A DNA stretch of 64,000 bases, taken from the NCBI RefSeq assembly GCF_036373705.1, contig NC_089856.1, forward strand, positions 743,501 through 807,500. Direction: 5' to 3'. The notes beneath the pieces are model-generated. The model had not been told where the DNA came from and searched no databases. It was given only the letters and a program-made list of their open reading frames with translations. The position numbers and the translations under genes are program-made. The DNA comes from Amia ocellicauda (lineage: Eukaryota; Chordata; Actinopteri; Amiiformes; Amiidae). Shown here one piece after another: positions 46,083-57,700 of this stretch; the stretch's first letter is position 1, and each line of letters opens with the position of its first letter.

Positions 46083-47644
46083 ATAACGCACAATATTTGA
46101 CGCTGCAAATGACGGAGGTTGAAAATAATGCAGTTACAGCAACTGTTTTATTCCCCTGACTGGTTCGGCACGACAGTGATTTTGCACATTATATGGTTTT
46201 TATTGCTGCTCTGCCCCCTTACCTCTTTACTTTAGCTCTTACCTGTGACTTCACGCATCTTGTTAGCTATTAATATTAGAACTAGAAGGTTTAACTTGTA
46301 ACTGCATTTGTGTAATTTTGAAGCTGTATTGTATTTCGCTTGATTTGTAATTGTGTCCTGTATTATTGCACTTTGTATTACTCTGCTCTCCTGTAAGTCA
46401 CCCTGAATAAGGGCATCTGTAATAACGAACCAACAGATCGGTGATGTATAAATTGTCAACTACTGTCACCCGGTCAGACATTACTTTAATCATGCAAATT
46501 ATATCTCTGTACACAGACAGACATGTTAGACTGCATTACAATGTACAATCATTTGTTTCAAGTAATTTGTATGTTACACAGGGGTGGACAGTAACGAATT
46601 ACAACTACTCTCGTTCCTGTAATTGAAACATTTTCAAATCTGGTAATTTTACTCTTTGCTCTCACCCTCCCTCCACTCGCAACTTCACTACACAACTGAG
46701 CCCCGCTCATTTCCGCACTATGGGCCGTGACGAGCAGCGGCCATGATTCCCACCCCACACCTCGACACTCGCGTCCGAGGTGCACAGCAACGAACCGGCC
46801 CACCTGGAGAGATGGGGAATCTGAGTATAAAAGGGATCGAATTGTTGTCCATTGACGTATGTGAAATTATCACACTGGGGTAAATACAAGCATACTTAAA
46901 ATGGAGCGCTGTCTTGCCATGCTTCCTCTCTGGACTGGGCGGCAGCAGCAGTGTTGCATCGAGCTGCGAGAAGGTCCTTCTATTCCTCAAACCTTTCCAT
47001 GTGTGAACAGCGTTCAGGGAAACACAGGGGCACGGACATATTTATTACTAATGAATCAGGTATTTACAACAGCAAATACTGCATTACACAAAAACATCAC
47101 TGCGGCCCGTGGTCTGCTCCTCCCCTGCATATGTGTGTGCGTGTCTGTGCATGTTGTATGTGAGTGTCCGTGTGTGAGAGAGTGTGTGTATCTGTGAGGG
47201 TGTGAGCAAGACAGAATGTGAGAGAGAGTGTGTGTGTGTGAGTGTGTTCAGTCTGTGTGTTGTGTGTTCAGTGTGTGTGTGTTCAGTCTGAGTTCAGCTG
47301 CAGGAGCCACTCGGTGTGTCTGGGGTTTCCCAGTCAGTCCGGCAGGGTTCATAACTGATCAGATCCGATGGTTCTGTAAACCTTGAGCTTGGATGAGTTC
47401 CTCACTTAGTGTTGCCTTCTGCAGGGGACTGGACTGCAGGAATGGATCGGTATCGCAGGCTCCCCCGTCTATAGATGGGTCGGTACTGCAGCGCCAGTCA
47501 CAATTATACGAGACCAGCAGCACAGAGAAGCGGCTGCCTGGCGTCACAGTACAGGAATGGCAATTCGTTTAGTTTTAAAGCTGAAGAATAAAGGACTGAA
47601 ACTGGCTTCTCTCATCCCTTGTTTTCTTCCTCTCAGCCCCTCGT
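46083..47644. other. CC2D1A-FBXW9 intergenic region and FBXW9 3' flank
   Basis: AT-rich unique sequence with an L2/SINE-like phrase cctgtaagtcaccctgaata at 46392-46411. On the - strand AATAAA at 47041-47046 is a plausible FBXW9 polyadenylation signal. A GT-rich tract lies at 47134-47290. No other gene is visible. Confidence 0.5.
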
Positions 47645-49228
47645 TCATTCCTCCATCTTCCACACCTCCACTGACATGTCCCACGAAGCAGCCGCCAGCA
47701 CCCCTCCCTCCACACTGAGCTGGAGAGAGAGAGAGAGAGGGTGGGAGGGAGAGACTGAACTGACTAAAGATGGGAATTTTTAATAATTTCCTATTCGAAT
47801 ACTCGGGGGCAATTCAATTCCGTGCATTTGATTAATCTAAGGCTACACCTTGCTCTCACTCTCACAAAAATAAAAGGCATATACACATACAGGCCTCCTA
47901 CCGATTAATTGCACGATAGTTTAACATTACTAGCCTACCAAATACATTAAGTACTGACATCAGGTTAATTTAAATCTAAAATATGTATTTATTCCACAGT
48001 ACAGATAAAGAGCCCTGTTCAGTTCTGGAACAACATCCTCTGGACAGATGAGACAAAGATCAACTTGTACCAGAATGATGGGAAGAGAAGAGTATGGAGA
48101 AGGGAAGGAACTGCTCATGATCCAAAGCAGACTAGCTCATATGTGAAGCATGTTATGGCATGGGCATGTATGGCTGCAAAGGGAACTGATTTATTGATGA
48201 CGTGACTGCTGACAAAAGCAGCAGGATGAATTCTGAAGGGTTCAGGGCTATAACTGTATATTACCAACTTTGAAGCCATCATTATTAGCCAACTGCAAGG
48301 TGTGCGCAAAACATGGATATGACTCCCAGTTAAGAAATTCAGTGTTTGCTAAAACTATGTTGGAGGCACTGTCATGAATGCAAACAAGAATGTTGTCTTC
48401 AATGTACCACTCGTCACCAGCTGCGTTCAGCGAATGTGCAAGACTGCAGTCATAGAGCGAGTTTGCAACACAGCACTGTGTAGTTTCCAGTCGGTAATGT
48501 CATGACACGTATAGTCACATACGCCTCGGTATTTAAAGCAGGCCACGCATCGGTCATAATTGCCACTCTTTCAGCAGCTTCCAATTCCTCAAGAAGAGCA
48601 GTGACGCAATCTTCTGTCATTTGTTTCCAGACTAGCAGTTAGTGTTGTACGTGTTGGCATGACATACTCTGTCTCAATACATTCCAACATCTCCCGAAAT
48701 CCCTTCCCTTCTACAAGTCTTATCGCAAGCATGTCTCTCGCTGTCATTTCTGCAATACGATCAGTCGTGTCATCCGATCGGGCACACTGGCGTCGACTGT
48801 AAGCAAGCATGTCATTGCAGTTTGCTTTGTTCCACTCTCTGCGCTCTCCTTGAAGCCAGTTGTCGGTGTTTGTATTTCAAGTGGTTAATCATGTTAGCAG
48901 CTGATTAGTGGTATGCCAGTGATGTTCTACACATACAGCACCATACTGTCTTGTCACAATGAGAGCTCTCACAGCCACCGTTAAAACATCAATCAGAAAT
49001 ATTACATTACAGATTTATAAGATGTACACGAATATGTCATTCTGTATTCGAATAGACTAACTCATCCCTAGAACTGACATCATCAGGAAGAGGGGAGACA
49101 GGAGGAGAGAGGAGGGGGCAGGAGAAGTGGAGGGGAGAGGTGAAGAGGAGGAGTTACCCCATTTATAACACTGTGGTGCTGCAGTGTGCACAGTGTCCTG
49201 GGGGGGCCACAGGGGAGGTGCACCTGCG

Positions 49229-49261
<33 letters not shown>

Positions 49262-52200
49262 TGTGTGATATACATTGGCAAGACTCATACAAGTGACACA
49301 CAGGGAGACACGCACAGGAAGAGAGGGAGAGAGAGACCAAGACAGGAAAACAGACAGAGGGAGGGAGAGACAGACAGAGACAGAGTGACAAACAGACAGA
49401 CAGACGGATGGAGAGACAGACAGAGAGATAGATGGATGGACGGGGGGACAGACAGGCCCTGCCTTGACAGTGCAGTCAGTGGAGCAGGTGTACAGAGCGC
49501 CAGGGGAGCTGTGCACGCCGGTGACGAGGGCGCGGTGCCCCACAGAGAACTGCCCCAGGGGCAGGAAGGAGCCGCAGGATGGGGAGAAAGCGTGCAGCTG
49601 ACCCTGGTTATCCCCTGCCCACAGCTCCGCCCCCTCACACCCGTAGCTCAGGCACCGCGGGAAAGAGCTCAGCTGGGGAGAGAGACAGGTGTCAGTGTGC
49701 CTCGGACATCGTGTCTCACTGTGTCAGAGGTTAGGCTAACGTTAGGTAAGTATAACCCCGGTTCCCTGAAAAAGAAAGACAGCCATTACCGAATGGGAAG
49801 AGCCAGACCTGCCAATCATGTGAAAACTTGTACCAAAGCTGGGAGGAGGTGTCCCGCCCCCATGCCTGTGAAAAGTCTCCTCCTGCCAGCTGCAACTGCC
49901 ATCTCTTCGTCAAGAAGGTCGTCTGGCCGAGACTCCCCTTAAGAGTAATGGATGTCTTTCTTTTCAGGGAACCAGGGTTATGATATTAACCTATCGTTCC
50001 CTTTCAAGTCGAAAGACAGCCATTACCATTGGGAAGACTATACCAGAGCTGTCGTGAGTCCTGACACCTGATGCAAGTCCAATCCCATCATGGCAAAGCA
50101 GCAGAGCCTCGTGGCGCTGGAGGGCGAGCCGCCTGCAGTACCCGAGTGCCCAGAGCAGAGAGCAGCTGGTCTGCAACATTCAGCTAATAGAACCTCGTGA
50201 AAGTCTGACGACCGGAGCAGGTCCCAGCGTTACACAGGTCCTCCAGTGGAGCGCCGTGGAAGACAGCCCCCAGCGTGGCCTGTCCCTTTGTGGAGTGAGC
50301 CGAGATGTGCTCTGGCACAGGACCCGTTGCATTGTCATAGCGATCACCACCCAGTGAGCCAGTCGTTGTTGTCACTGCCCGCCCTGGTGGTAGACCCATA
50401 GCAGACAAAAAGTTGTCCGGAGCACCTCTCACAGTCCTCTCCATGTAACACCTAGATGCCCAGACCGGACACACTGTGTGAAGTCTGCAGTCCTCATCCA
50501 ACACGTGTGGACGGGGGTGGAATGACTCCAGGACGATAGGCTGATTGATGTGAACCGCCGATACAACCTTGGGCAGGAAGGCAGGGTTCGTCCTCAGTGT
50601 GACCCTGTCGTTGCTTCCAAAGGAGATCAGACAGGCTTTATCCACAGACAAGGCATGAATTTCACCGATTCTCATTGCCGAAGTTATCTTTAAAAGGACG
50701 GAAACCTTAAGCGAGAGAAAGCGGAGCTCCGTTGTGGAAATGGGCTCAAAGGGCTAAGCCCCTGAAGGACCAGTTCCAAATCCCAGGCTGGAATTGTGCC
50801 GCCTCGCTCCCGTCAGGAATTGGGTCACCAGGAAGTGAGTCAATGTTATCATGGCATGCTGAGATAGCCGACAGATACACCTTCAGAGTGCACCAGTCGT
50901 GCAGCTCATTTTTTCCAAATCACTTGAGCCCTTTGTGGGCATCCGACAGCAGCGGTCAGCATTCCCGAGGGGGGGAGGGCCACAATGGAAATGGAGAGTG
51001 TATCCGTGCCGGCAGCTGCGGGGGTTTTGTGTGCCTCACCCACTGTACCCACTGTGGGTAGGGCCAGTGGGGCGACTGGGACGTCTTCTCGGCTGTGGAA
51101 GGTCGGCGTACTTCAAGGTCGTTTCCTTCGCCTTGGCTGAGTGTTCAATGCTCAGGTCGACAGTGGTCCTAGAAGTCTGACCAGGCAAAATCGGTGCGTT
51201 GAGGAGGATGGACTTTGAGTCGAGCAGCTTAGCCTGTGTCAGACATAGACGGTGTCCTTGCCTGCCTCTCTCGCACCAAGCGGTTCATGAGTTCACCATC
51301 TCCGTTGCCACGGAACCGTCTCCTCTGTGTCCCCAGCAGACGGAAGAAGCTCCGAAGTATCGGAGTGAGAGCGTCTCCTCAGTGGCAGGGGGCGTGGTGA
51401 CGGAGGGGACTCCCGTCGACCCTGTGTCAATTCTCTCTCTGCCCAGATGGTGCCGAGCGATTGGCGCTGGGTGGCCATAGCTGCTGCAATCTCTCCCATT
51501 TGACGCAGCAGTGTTTGAACTCTTCCTCCTCCTCCCCGGGGAGCGCCTGCACAGAGGGGGGGCAAAGTCGAGTGCAGTCTAGCTGGGGAGCCCCACGAGC
51601 TACATGAAGAAGATGCACCGCCTCCCAAGGTTTCAGATTGGCAGGTCAGAAGACTCCCAATCGGTAATGGTTGTCTTTCGACCTGCAGTCTCTCAGTGTG
51701 TCAGGGTCAGGGGTCACGTACCCATATCTTGTGCAGCAGTCTCTCACTGTGTCGGGGTCAGGGGTCGAGGGTCAAGGGTCAGGGGCGGGTACCTGTATCT
51801 TGTGCAGCAGTCTGCCGGCCCGGCGGTCGAACACGGCCAGGGTGCGGTCCTCACTCCCAGACAGGATGTAGTGGTCGTCTGCGGCGACGCACAGCACGGC
51901 GTTACCATGGAGACGCAGGCTCTTCACCAGCGGGTCGGATGCTATGGCAACAAGACGCACACAACACAGTCAAACACGACAAACTGCACAATAAACCACA
52001 GCACACAACACTCAGACCACAGCACTGTCCGCAGTGGCCCCTGTGAGGGAGAAACTGACCGCAGTGGCCCCTGTGAGGGACTGACCTCTGGGGTCGTAGA
52101 TGGTCACCTTCTTGTCGTAGGACCCGGCCACCAGCACGTCGGGCAGGCAGGCCAGGCAGATCACAGCGGCACGACCTCTGACCTCCCCGGCGCTGACCCC

Positions 52201-53438
52201 CCCCGCGCCCAGGTCCCAGAGCCGCACGGTGCTGTCGAAGGAGCCAGAGCAGAGCCGGCTGCCGTTCCCGGCCAGACTCCACACCCAGCCGCGGTGCGAG
52301 CCGCCCGGGTCCGAGCCCAGCGTGCGCACCAGCGCCCCTCCCACCCCCCCCGGGCCACCCAGCTGCCGCAAGTCCCACAGGTTGACGTTGCGGTCGCGCC
52401 CCCCCGAGGCACACAGAGTGCCCCCCTCCAACAGCAGCACGGCGTCCACCGAAGCGAAGTGCCCCCCCGTCAGGGAGTAGTGCTGAGGGACTGTCCCCCC
52501 CAACCCCACCATTCCCTCTGCCTCTACCTCTCTCTCCCTCTCTCCCTCTGCATCTCCTTCTCTCTCCCCCTCAGCGCCCTGTGCCCCTCTCACTGCACCT
52601 GCAGCTGCCTCCCTATCCCCCTCTCCCTCTCTCTGTACTCCTCCGTCTCCCTCTCTCTGCACTCCTCCCTCTCCCTCTCTCTGCCGAGCACCCTCAGCTC
52701 CCTCTGCTGCTCTCTCTGCCCCCATAGCTCCCTCTCCCTCCCCCTGTCCCGCCCAGTGTCCGATCAGATCCTCCATCTCCATGCATGCGGCCGGCCAGTG
52801 GAAGTCGTCCCGGGGCAGCAGGGGGAAGGGCCGGCCGTGCGTGAGCCTCTGGGCGCGGAGCCTCCATGCGGCACTGTCCTCCCCCAGGCCGGCCAGCGCC
52901 TGGCACACGTGGGGCAACACCGACACCACGCAGCGTGCCGGCAGCAGGGACGCCACCCGCGCCAGCAGCTCCCAGGGCAGCGACAGCAGCCTAGAGCCCT
53001 CGCCCAGGGAGGGGCTGGCACAGGGGGACAGGCAGGGACTGGTCTCCACGATGGGGGAGGACAAGCTGAGGGGAGGAGTGAGCGGGAGCCTGGAGAGAGA
53101 GAGAGGAAACGGAGAAGACATCAGAGAGGACAGGGACAGAGGGAGGGAGGGAGAATGGGAGAAGGCAAGACAGGGAGAGGAGAACAGAGGCTAAGAGAGA
53201 GGAGAAACAGGAGAGGGGAGGACAGAGGAGAAGAGTGAAGGGACAGGAGCGAGGGGGCAGAGGGAGCTGACCTGGTAAGGGTGGGGCTCAGGCTCTGGGA
53301 GTCAGTGTCGCTGGCGGCCTGTAGAGGGTGCTGTCCCTCATCCACCACCCCACTGCGTACGCGCTGAACATACAGCTGAGCGGCTGTTGAGCTGTCACGT
53401 TCCTCTGGCCTCGGGGGGGGCCTGCACCCTGACATCAC
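47645..53438 (-). CDS. FBXW9: FBXW9, F-box and WD40 repeat protein (6 coding exons)
   Basis: FBXW9 is an F-box protein expected to bridge SKP1/CUL1 and a substrate through its WD40 propeller; its substrates are little known. Exons: 53438-53272, 53089-52086, 51941-51793, 49672-49463, 49223-49158, 47719-47645. Total 1,671 nt, 556 aa, against about 458 in human. The F-box lies at about 90-140 ([17 protein letters not shown]...). Residues about 171-256 are a Glu/Gly/Arg-rich expansion absent from human. WD repeats begin at about 265 with [14 protein letters not shown] and [15 protein letters not shown], and also show [34 protein letters not shown] and [16 protein letters not shown]. The last exon ends [10 protein letters not shown]. 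Exon 4 needs a GC donor (AAG|GCAGGG). Start: two adjacent Met codons at 53438 and 53435. Introns 3 and 5 hold transposons. Confidence 0.92.
47765..49070 (-). mobile_element. hAT transposon in the last intron of FBXW9
   Basis: The 8-bp sequence GAACTGAC occurs immediately before (47757-47764) and after (49071-49078) this 1,306-bp segment, the target duplication length of hAT elements. The ends taaagatggg...cctattcgaatac and (reversed) tagggatgagttagtctatt are related inverted repeats. The - strand at 48810-48589 encodes a hAT transposase piece with [20 protein letters not shown]. The rest of the enzyme (RNase H-like core, dimerisation region) is broken into fragments between 48260 and 48590. 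A piece of Tc1 transposon (48003-48255) is nested inside. Confidence 0.85.
48003..48255 (+). mobile_element. Tc1-like fragment nested in the hAT element
   Basis: This stretch matches the middle of the Tc1 element at 6200-7488 (about positions 6653-6905) at high identity. It contains the [19 protein letters not shown]-type block. It is bordered by tacag and actgta, which look like the extreme tips of the Tc1 ends, so it may be an internally deleted copy rather than a random piece. Confidence 0.75.
49730..51690 (-). mobile_element. DIRS-like tyrosine-recombinase retroelement, internally deleted
   Basis: On the - strand the frame 50675-50184 resembles the YR domain of fish DIRS elements: [54 protein letters not shown] and [11 protein letters not shown], ending in a TFTRFY-like motif. 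Sequence upstream (51628-51290) encodes a Pro/Ser-rich gag-like stretch. No reverse transcriptase or RNase H frame is visible, so the middle is deleted. Related end sequences containing gaaagacagccattacc occur at 49774 and 50011, and reversed at 51661-51681. ggttccctgaaaaagaaaga (49760) pairs with gtctttcttttcagggaacc (49954). Inverted plus internal complementary repeats are the DIRS hallmark. It lies in FBXW9 intron 3. Confidence 0.75.
52486..52744 (-). repeat. GA-rich coding expansion in FBXW9 exon 2
   Basis: On the - strand the exon runs through repeated gagaggga-type units coding for Glu, Gly, Arg and Gln (residues about 171-256), between the F-box and the first WD repeat. The frame stays open across the block. 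It may be translated as a disordered acidic linker. A hidden intron is the alternative, but the strand is purine-rich, lacking the pyrimidine tract a 3' splice site would need. Confidence 0.65.
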
Positions 53439-53910
53439 AACTGTGGAGCACTGTCAACACAACACAACGACAAAACCATCCCCATCATGTCACAACACAA
53501 CAACAACAAAAAGTGTAGAATTAAGAACAAGGGCAGTAATGTTCAGACTGTGCAACCACAGGGTTGGGTTTTGTTTTTACTTTCTTCCGATGTTCACGCA
53601 TTTGTTTGGTCAGGTGGGCCTGAATATGGAAACCCTGGGTCCATGTACATTCAAACAGTAGCCTATGTCATTTCAGCAGTTATGAGACTGTCAACACAAA
53701 ACACATCTGTGAATGTTAGACCAGTAGACAGCAGCCCTAGTAGTAGCTCATAAAATAATTTAATTCAGCATTGTTGTATTTCTGATGCATTGGGCTCAAG
53801 TAAGGAATCTCATCCGGAGAGAGAAACTGACTCCTTCTCAAAATATCCGCTCTCATCCCTACATAGAATACTTGCAGTTACTCTACAGTTAATTAAATAA
53901 ATCACATTTA

Positions 53911-55230
53911 TTAGGGCTGTCTTCAAAGGTTCGTTCACTCTCCAGACCTTCGAGAGTTTTTACAAACCTTCGAAGGTTCACCACATGACAATCACATTGA
54001 CTTTTTCTCTTGTTAATAGAAACTGACAATGTTTGAATACTGTAGCGTTAAAGGGTCAATGGGGTGAAGGCGGTGCGGTGGGGAGGAGCGCAGGGAGAGG
54101 GAGTCAGTGTGAGTGTGGTCAGTCCCTGAGCACTGTGTGCGTTGCAGTCAGAATGAACACAATGAGTTGTTGCTGAAGAGATGAGTTGGGTCGACTGTTT
54201 TTTTTTTTTCGGTCTCAGAGTGGGGGGGTTGATGATGGTGTTTTTAGGGAGGCTGAGTGAAAATGCAAGGGGCGCTGATGGTGCTTTGTCTGACTATTTG
54301 ACTGTGCCGTTACTTCATATCCCTATTATTTTTAGGGGGGCTGAGAGAAAATACAGGGGGGCTAAATAGGGTCTAGCGCCACCCATGAGTGCAAAAAATG
54401 CAAACATAAAACAAAACGAATGTTTCGAAAAACATCTGCTGTTTGGATTGTTTTGCTAAATGCACAGAAGACCCCCTGGAAAGCTTAATGTAAACTGTGC
54501 AACTCAACATTGGTATCACAGAGGAACAAGCAATCTCCAGGATCATTTAACCAACACAAGTTTAAATTATTATGCATTATTTATTAGGTTTAATGGGTCA
54601 ATTGCACAGAATTGAAAGCAGCACACTGAAGATGATCTAGCTCCGTACTAACTCTGCAAGTTCTTTGCAACTGACCCATTATTATTATTATTATTATGTA
54701 CTAAAACATATATCATATTGACACAAACTCTAAAATGTATTTTTATTATAGTTACTCCAAATGTTAAGGTTTCTGTGTTCCGGTGTCTTTAGTATTTACT
54801 ACTTTCAGTATAGCTGTGTCTTTTTATTGTTACTAAACACCAGGGTATATTCATCAAGGGTTTTACACCGATTCGCTATTTCCATCACTTTTTTTCTGGA
54901 ATGAATAAAATACAAATTAAAGTTAACATGCTCACCATGCATACAATTTATTATGAGTAAAGTGATTTAACTGGAAGGTTAACATGTTTCATGCAAGTAA
55001 AATCAATACCTATACATAAACTGTGTGCTTGTAAAAATAAATAAAAACATAATTACTGGGGATGTTTTATCTTGTTTATATGGATTACCTGTAAAAATAA
55101 TGACCTGTACACTACACTATTGGCTAATGTGACGTCATCGACACATTATGCAAATTAGCAGCAACGAATCTTCGATCGGTAATGTGTTCAGAACCTTCCA
55201 AGGTAAAAATGTAGCCTTCAGGACAGCCCT
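53911..55230. mobile_element. Possible DNA transposon with agggctgtc ends
   Basis: agggctgtcttcaaaggttc at the left (53911) and, reversed, agggctgtcctgaaggctac at the right (ending about 55230) look like inverted termini. I could not find matching flanking duplications, and the inside has no transposase frame, so the call is weak. It includes nested repeat pieces, for example the MITE copy at 54844. Confidence 0.3.
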
Positions 55231-55322
55231 GCTGCAGACTTCCCCTTCCCACGACAGCGAGCGATCTTCAAAAACAGACACAATGGTGAAGTTCACATGT
55301 GTGTTTCCCTCTTACTCTAGAG

Positions 55323-55513
55323 CAGTGGTTTTCAAACCGGTCCTGGAGTACCCCTGCCCTGCTGTTTTCTGTTCCAACCGTTGTCCTAATTGCTTAATTG
55401 AATCCTTAATTGAACTAACAAAGCCATATACCGTTACATCAAGTAATTAAGATCTCGGTTGGAACAGAAAACACCAGGGCAAGGGGCTTGCAGGACCGGG
55501 TTGAAAACCCCTG
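55323..55513. mobile_element. hAT-like palindromic MITE, copy 1
   Basis: The ends CAGTGGTTTTCAAACCGGTC and (reversed) CAGGGGTTTTCAACCCGGTC begin a long inverted repeat; the arms continue through ctgttccaaccg...taattgcttaatt. Flanks CTCTAGAG (55315-55322) and CTCTAGAC (55514-55521) match in 7 of 8 positions, consistent with an 8-bp hAT duplication. It is about 190 bp, with no coding capacity. Confidence 0.8.
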
Positions 55514-55741
55514 CTCTAGACAACATGCTCCAGTCACAGATGAATACTCTCTCATGGTTTTAGTTTATTGAACTATTGAACTATTGAGGTGCGGCTTGCC
55601 CGACGTCACGCAAATGAAGGCGTGAGATCAAATGAAAATGAGCTCATCTACAGTCTGACGTCACCGAATCCATGGCCGTCATGTGACAATGTGTTAGAAC
55701 TAAACTGTACAGGTTTTCACGTCACTGATGGAGCTACAAAG

Positions 55742-55743
<2 letters not shown>

Positions 55744-55784
<41 letters not shown>
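55744..55784. repeat. (TA)n microsatellite
   Basis: About twenty TA dinucleotides in a row, followed by cacacaaacg. Confidence 0.95.
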
Positions 55785-55790
<6 letters not shown>

Positions 55791-56878
55791 AACGCTAAAA
55801 GTTCATCAGTACTCACCCTGCTAACGCTGGGCAGTACAACAGCCTAAAGAGAAGAAAAATAAACAATTATCTTCAGAACTGCGCAAAACAAGTACATGAT
55901 GTAGACCTAACTCTCATCATATTAAACAAAACACACACAGTTCTTAAGCTATCCATGTGATGCATTCAATTATAAACTGTGTTTGGCGTAAAAAACCTAG
56001 GGCCCAAGTCTCCCCGCTATTTTACAGAGAAAGCTTGAAAAAAGAAATAAAAACATGGCGCCGGCTACTCCAAGGTCCTGCGAATCGCCACTTCCTTTAA
56101 AGACCTGCTGTACACATCGGGTGAAATAAATGCAATACTCACGTACCAAAGTGATGTCCCAATAGTAATAAAACAAAACAAAAGATCGGAAATCAAATCT
56201 TCACAATGCGCTCTCAAAACCAAAATGTCGTCGATCGAGTTCGTGAAAAACATAACGTGGACTTTTCTACATCTTTATGTAGGGGTGTTCATTTTATGTG
56301 TGTTTTTACATTCAGTACAAGTCTTTTGATTTCAGCATTTTAAATTGGCACATGTGTTATGTGCCTCTCAGTTATAGAAATGAAATATACATCTGTAAAA
56401 CAGCAGAAATTATCTTTCATTTAACCGGAACTCCCTTTTCTGATAATGGTACAGGCGGGACGGTACGTGTTAGAAACAGGCTGGTAAGAGAAGCGCATGC
56501 GCAAAGTACAGATGTGTTCAGGTTATATTCCTAGTCTCTTTATGTGCGTGTGGTGGTGCTGGTGAGCACTATCTGTATATTCATGACCGGTTTGTGTGTC
56601 TCACTGGGGCTGGGTGTTTATTTACTGAAAAGGTAATTGTAAAACCAGTGAAATTACCTTAGGTGTTTATATATTTAACATTGGACTGTTCAATGGACAC
56701 CATCACATGCAGACAAACACAAGTGAAAATACAGCAATATGAATATGCTAAGCTATCATTTTATATTTTTAATTTCTCATTCATAATCACAATAAATAAA
56801 TCGACAAAGCATCTTAAAATGTATCACTAGTTATCCTTTCATTGTACACAGGCAATTGTCAGTGGAAACACTGGGGCA

Positions 56879-57116
56879 CATTCATGAAGGGTTTTACACC
56901 GATTCGCTATTTCAGAATTTTTTTCTGTATTGAATAAAATACAAATTAAAGTTAACATGCAACATGCATTCATCCCCACATATGCAGTTTATGATGAATA
57001 TGCTTTGTATGAGTGCATCGTTTTTCATTCATTTTGTGGCTTATTTGGTTTACATTTTTCGTGTTAAAAATAGTCGGATATAGAATCGCTGTAATGTAAA
57101 CCCCTTGATGAATATA
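56879..57116. mobile_element. MITE with ATTCATGAAGG/CTTGATGAAT ends
   Basis: cattcatgaagggttttaca plus ccgattcgc at the left is inverted as gcgattctatatccg-like and taaaccccttgatgaata at the right (57085-57116). A second, partial copy starts at 54848 (tattcatcaagggttttaca) and shares about 90 bp, including gaataaaatacaaattaaag. This defines a short non-autonomous family. Confidence 0.55.
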
Positions 57117-57700
57117 GGCTAGCATTGATTATGAATTGATTAGACTAGCTGGTGATGCACTCTAAAAATAAAGGTTCTTCAGTGGTTCTGTTTAGAGCCT
57201 TTGGGTTGTTCGTGAGTTTATGGTCATTAATGGGTTCGTTTAAGAACCATGAGGTCCAGCCTAAAGACAAGGGATCATTTATTAACCCTTTTTCGTCATG
57301 GTCGTGGTTGATTTGAGACACATTTAAGGATCCTTGTTTGCAAGAAACCTTGGTAAATTGAGTATGAACGCAGCTTGTTTTGGGGGTAAATTGTCAGACC
57401 TCGGGTGTTAATGCCAGTGTGGTTTGATGGGAAATTGGGCTTATTGAAGGCGGTGATGATAGTCCCAAATCACCACTGCTACACTGTTGCATTTTGCCTG
57501 TCGCCAGACATCGCATCAATATCAATAGCAGCCCGACCCACTATTAGCAACACCGGGTGCTGAAAGCAACGCACAGAGATAGAATCAGGCTGACAGGAGG
57601 AGGTGGGCCGGACAGGCAGCACTGACGCGGGCAGGCGAGGCGAGAGGCACTGCGCACGGTGGCCCTCCTGCTGTTGGAAAAGTTGCACTTTGCTCTATAA

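Larger units (their letters stand above)
53439..57700. other. FBXW9-MCOLN1 intergenic DNA
   Basis: A 4-kb AT-rich stretch without a recognisable gene. It contains MITEs (separate entries), a (TA)n run at 55744-55783, and decayed repeat-like phrases such as tctaaaaataaaggttcttcagtggttctg-type sequence at about 57160, typical of a widespread fish element. Short open frames carry no recognisable domains. Confidence 0.5.

Noticed and set aside
51604-53238. 544-codon open frame on the + strand
   Set aside because: It is antisense to FBXW9 exons 2 and 3, whose - strand translation matches the WD40 protein.
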